Assembly (NCBI GenBank): GCA_016210245.1
Contig: JACQUR010000221.1
Location: 1 to 5,289 of the forward strand
DNA length: 5,289 bases
Reading direction: 5' to 3'
Source: Chloroflexota bacterium
Lineage (GTDB): Bacteria > Chloroflexota > UBA6077 > JACQUR01
Of the stretch, positions 5,264 through 5,289 are shown in pieces. Numbering within the stretch: the first letter of the stretch is position 1; each line of letters opens with the position of its first letter. Under the pieces are notes generated by a model, which was given only the letters and a program-made list of their open reading frames with translations, had not been told where the DNA came from and searched no databases. The position numbers and the translations under genes were made by a program.

Positions 5264-5272
5264 AGTATAGCA
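5264..5272 (-). promoter_or_regulatory. Extended -10 promoter of the toxin-antitoxin operon
   Basis: On the minus strand TGCTATACT gives an extended -10 (TGn) plus TATACT (five of six to TATAAT). Transcription would start near 5257, leaving a leader of about 36 bases before the ATG at 5220. The -35 region falls at or beyond the window end. The AT-rich TAATTA just downstream could be part of an operator, but no clear inverted repeat is visible. Confidence 0.5.
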
Positions 5273-5289
5273 CGGCTGCCAGGCGCGGA

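Overview
The window is about two-thirds G+C and looks like bacterial accessory DNA. I infer Chloroflexota (Anaerolineae-like). The reasons are a large secreted protein combining SBBP and RCC1 propeller repeats, a Thr/Pro/Ala linker and dockerin-like 'DVNGNGS..SLDAL' hands, together with GC-rich palindromic interspersed repeats. No marker gene confirms this lineage. Every gene I can support lies on the minus strand, so the region reads from right to left.

Right end (5289 to about 4088). An extended -10 promoter precedes a compact cassette of small genes. The order is a Phd/YefM-type antitoxin (5220-4912), a RelE/ParE-type toxin overlapping it by 11 nt (4922-4659), an unrecognised helical protein of 91 codons (4599-4324), and the first ~18 codons of an AbrB/MazE-like antitoxin. 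The AbrB-like start codon overlaps the preceding stop as ATGA (4327). That last gene is recognisable only as far as 'GQVTLP' and then dissolves into unrelated sequence, so I call it a remnant.

Middle (4137 to 3869). This non-coding stretch holds two copies of a GTAGGGGCAGAC-type palindrome (4060-4135), a plausible promoter (3980-4009) set in a chain of short overlapping palindromes, and a strong Shine-Dalgarno sequence before the ATG at 3868.

Left (3868 to 1, running off the window). One very large secreted or cell-surface protein gene occupies this stretch. In order it encodes a signal peptide, an N-terminal domain found before SBBP repeats (DUF7948-like), five 65-residue SBBP propeller repeats, a PPC-like domain, six RCC1 repeats, a ~81-residue T/P/A-rich linker, an IPT/TIG domain with a dockerin-like hand inserted inside it, and the start of a second dockerin-like hand. 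The gene is split by a single missing base near 2326. The 195-bp repeat period drops to 194 at exactly that interval, and the downstream frame then stays open to the window edge. Four copies of a GC-rich palindromic repeat sit in frame inside the N-terminal half, translated in different frames or orientations.

Functionally, the small-gene cassette is a probable stress or stabilisation toxin-antitoxin unit. The large gene is an independent extracellular repeat protein of unknown ligand. I see no CRISPR array, tRNA, rRNA or transposase. The most interesting signals are the in-frame palindromic repeats, the nested dockerin-in-TIG arrangement and the truncated AbrB gene.
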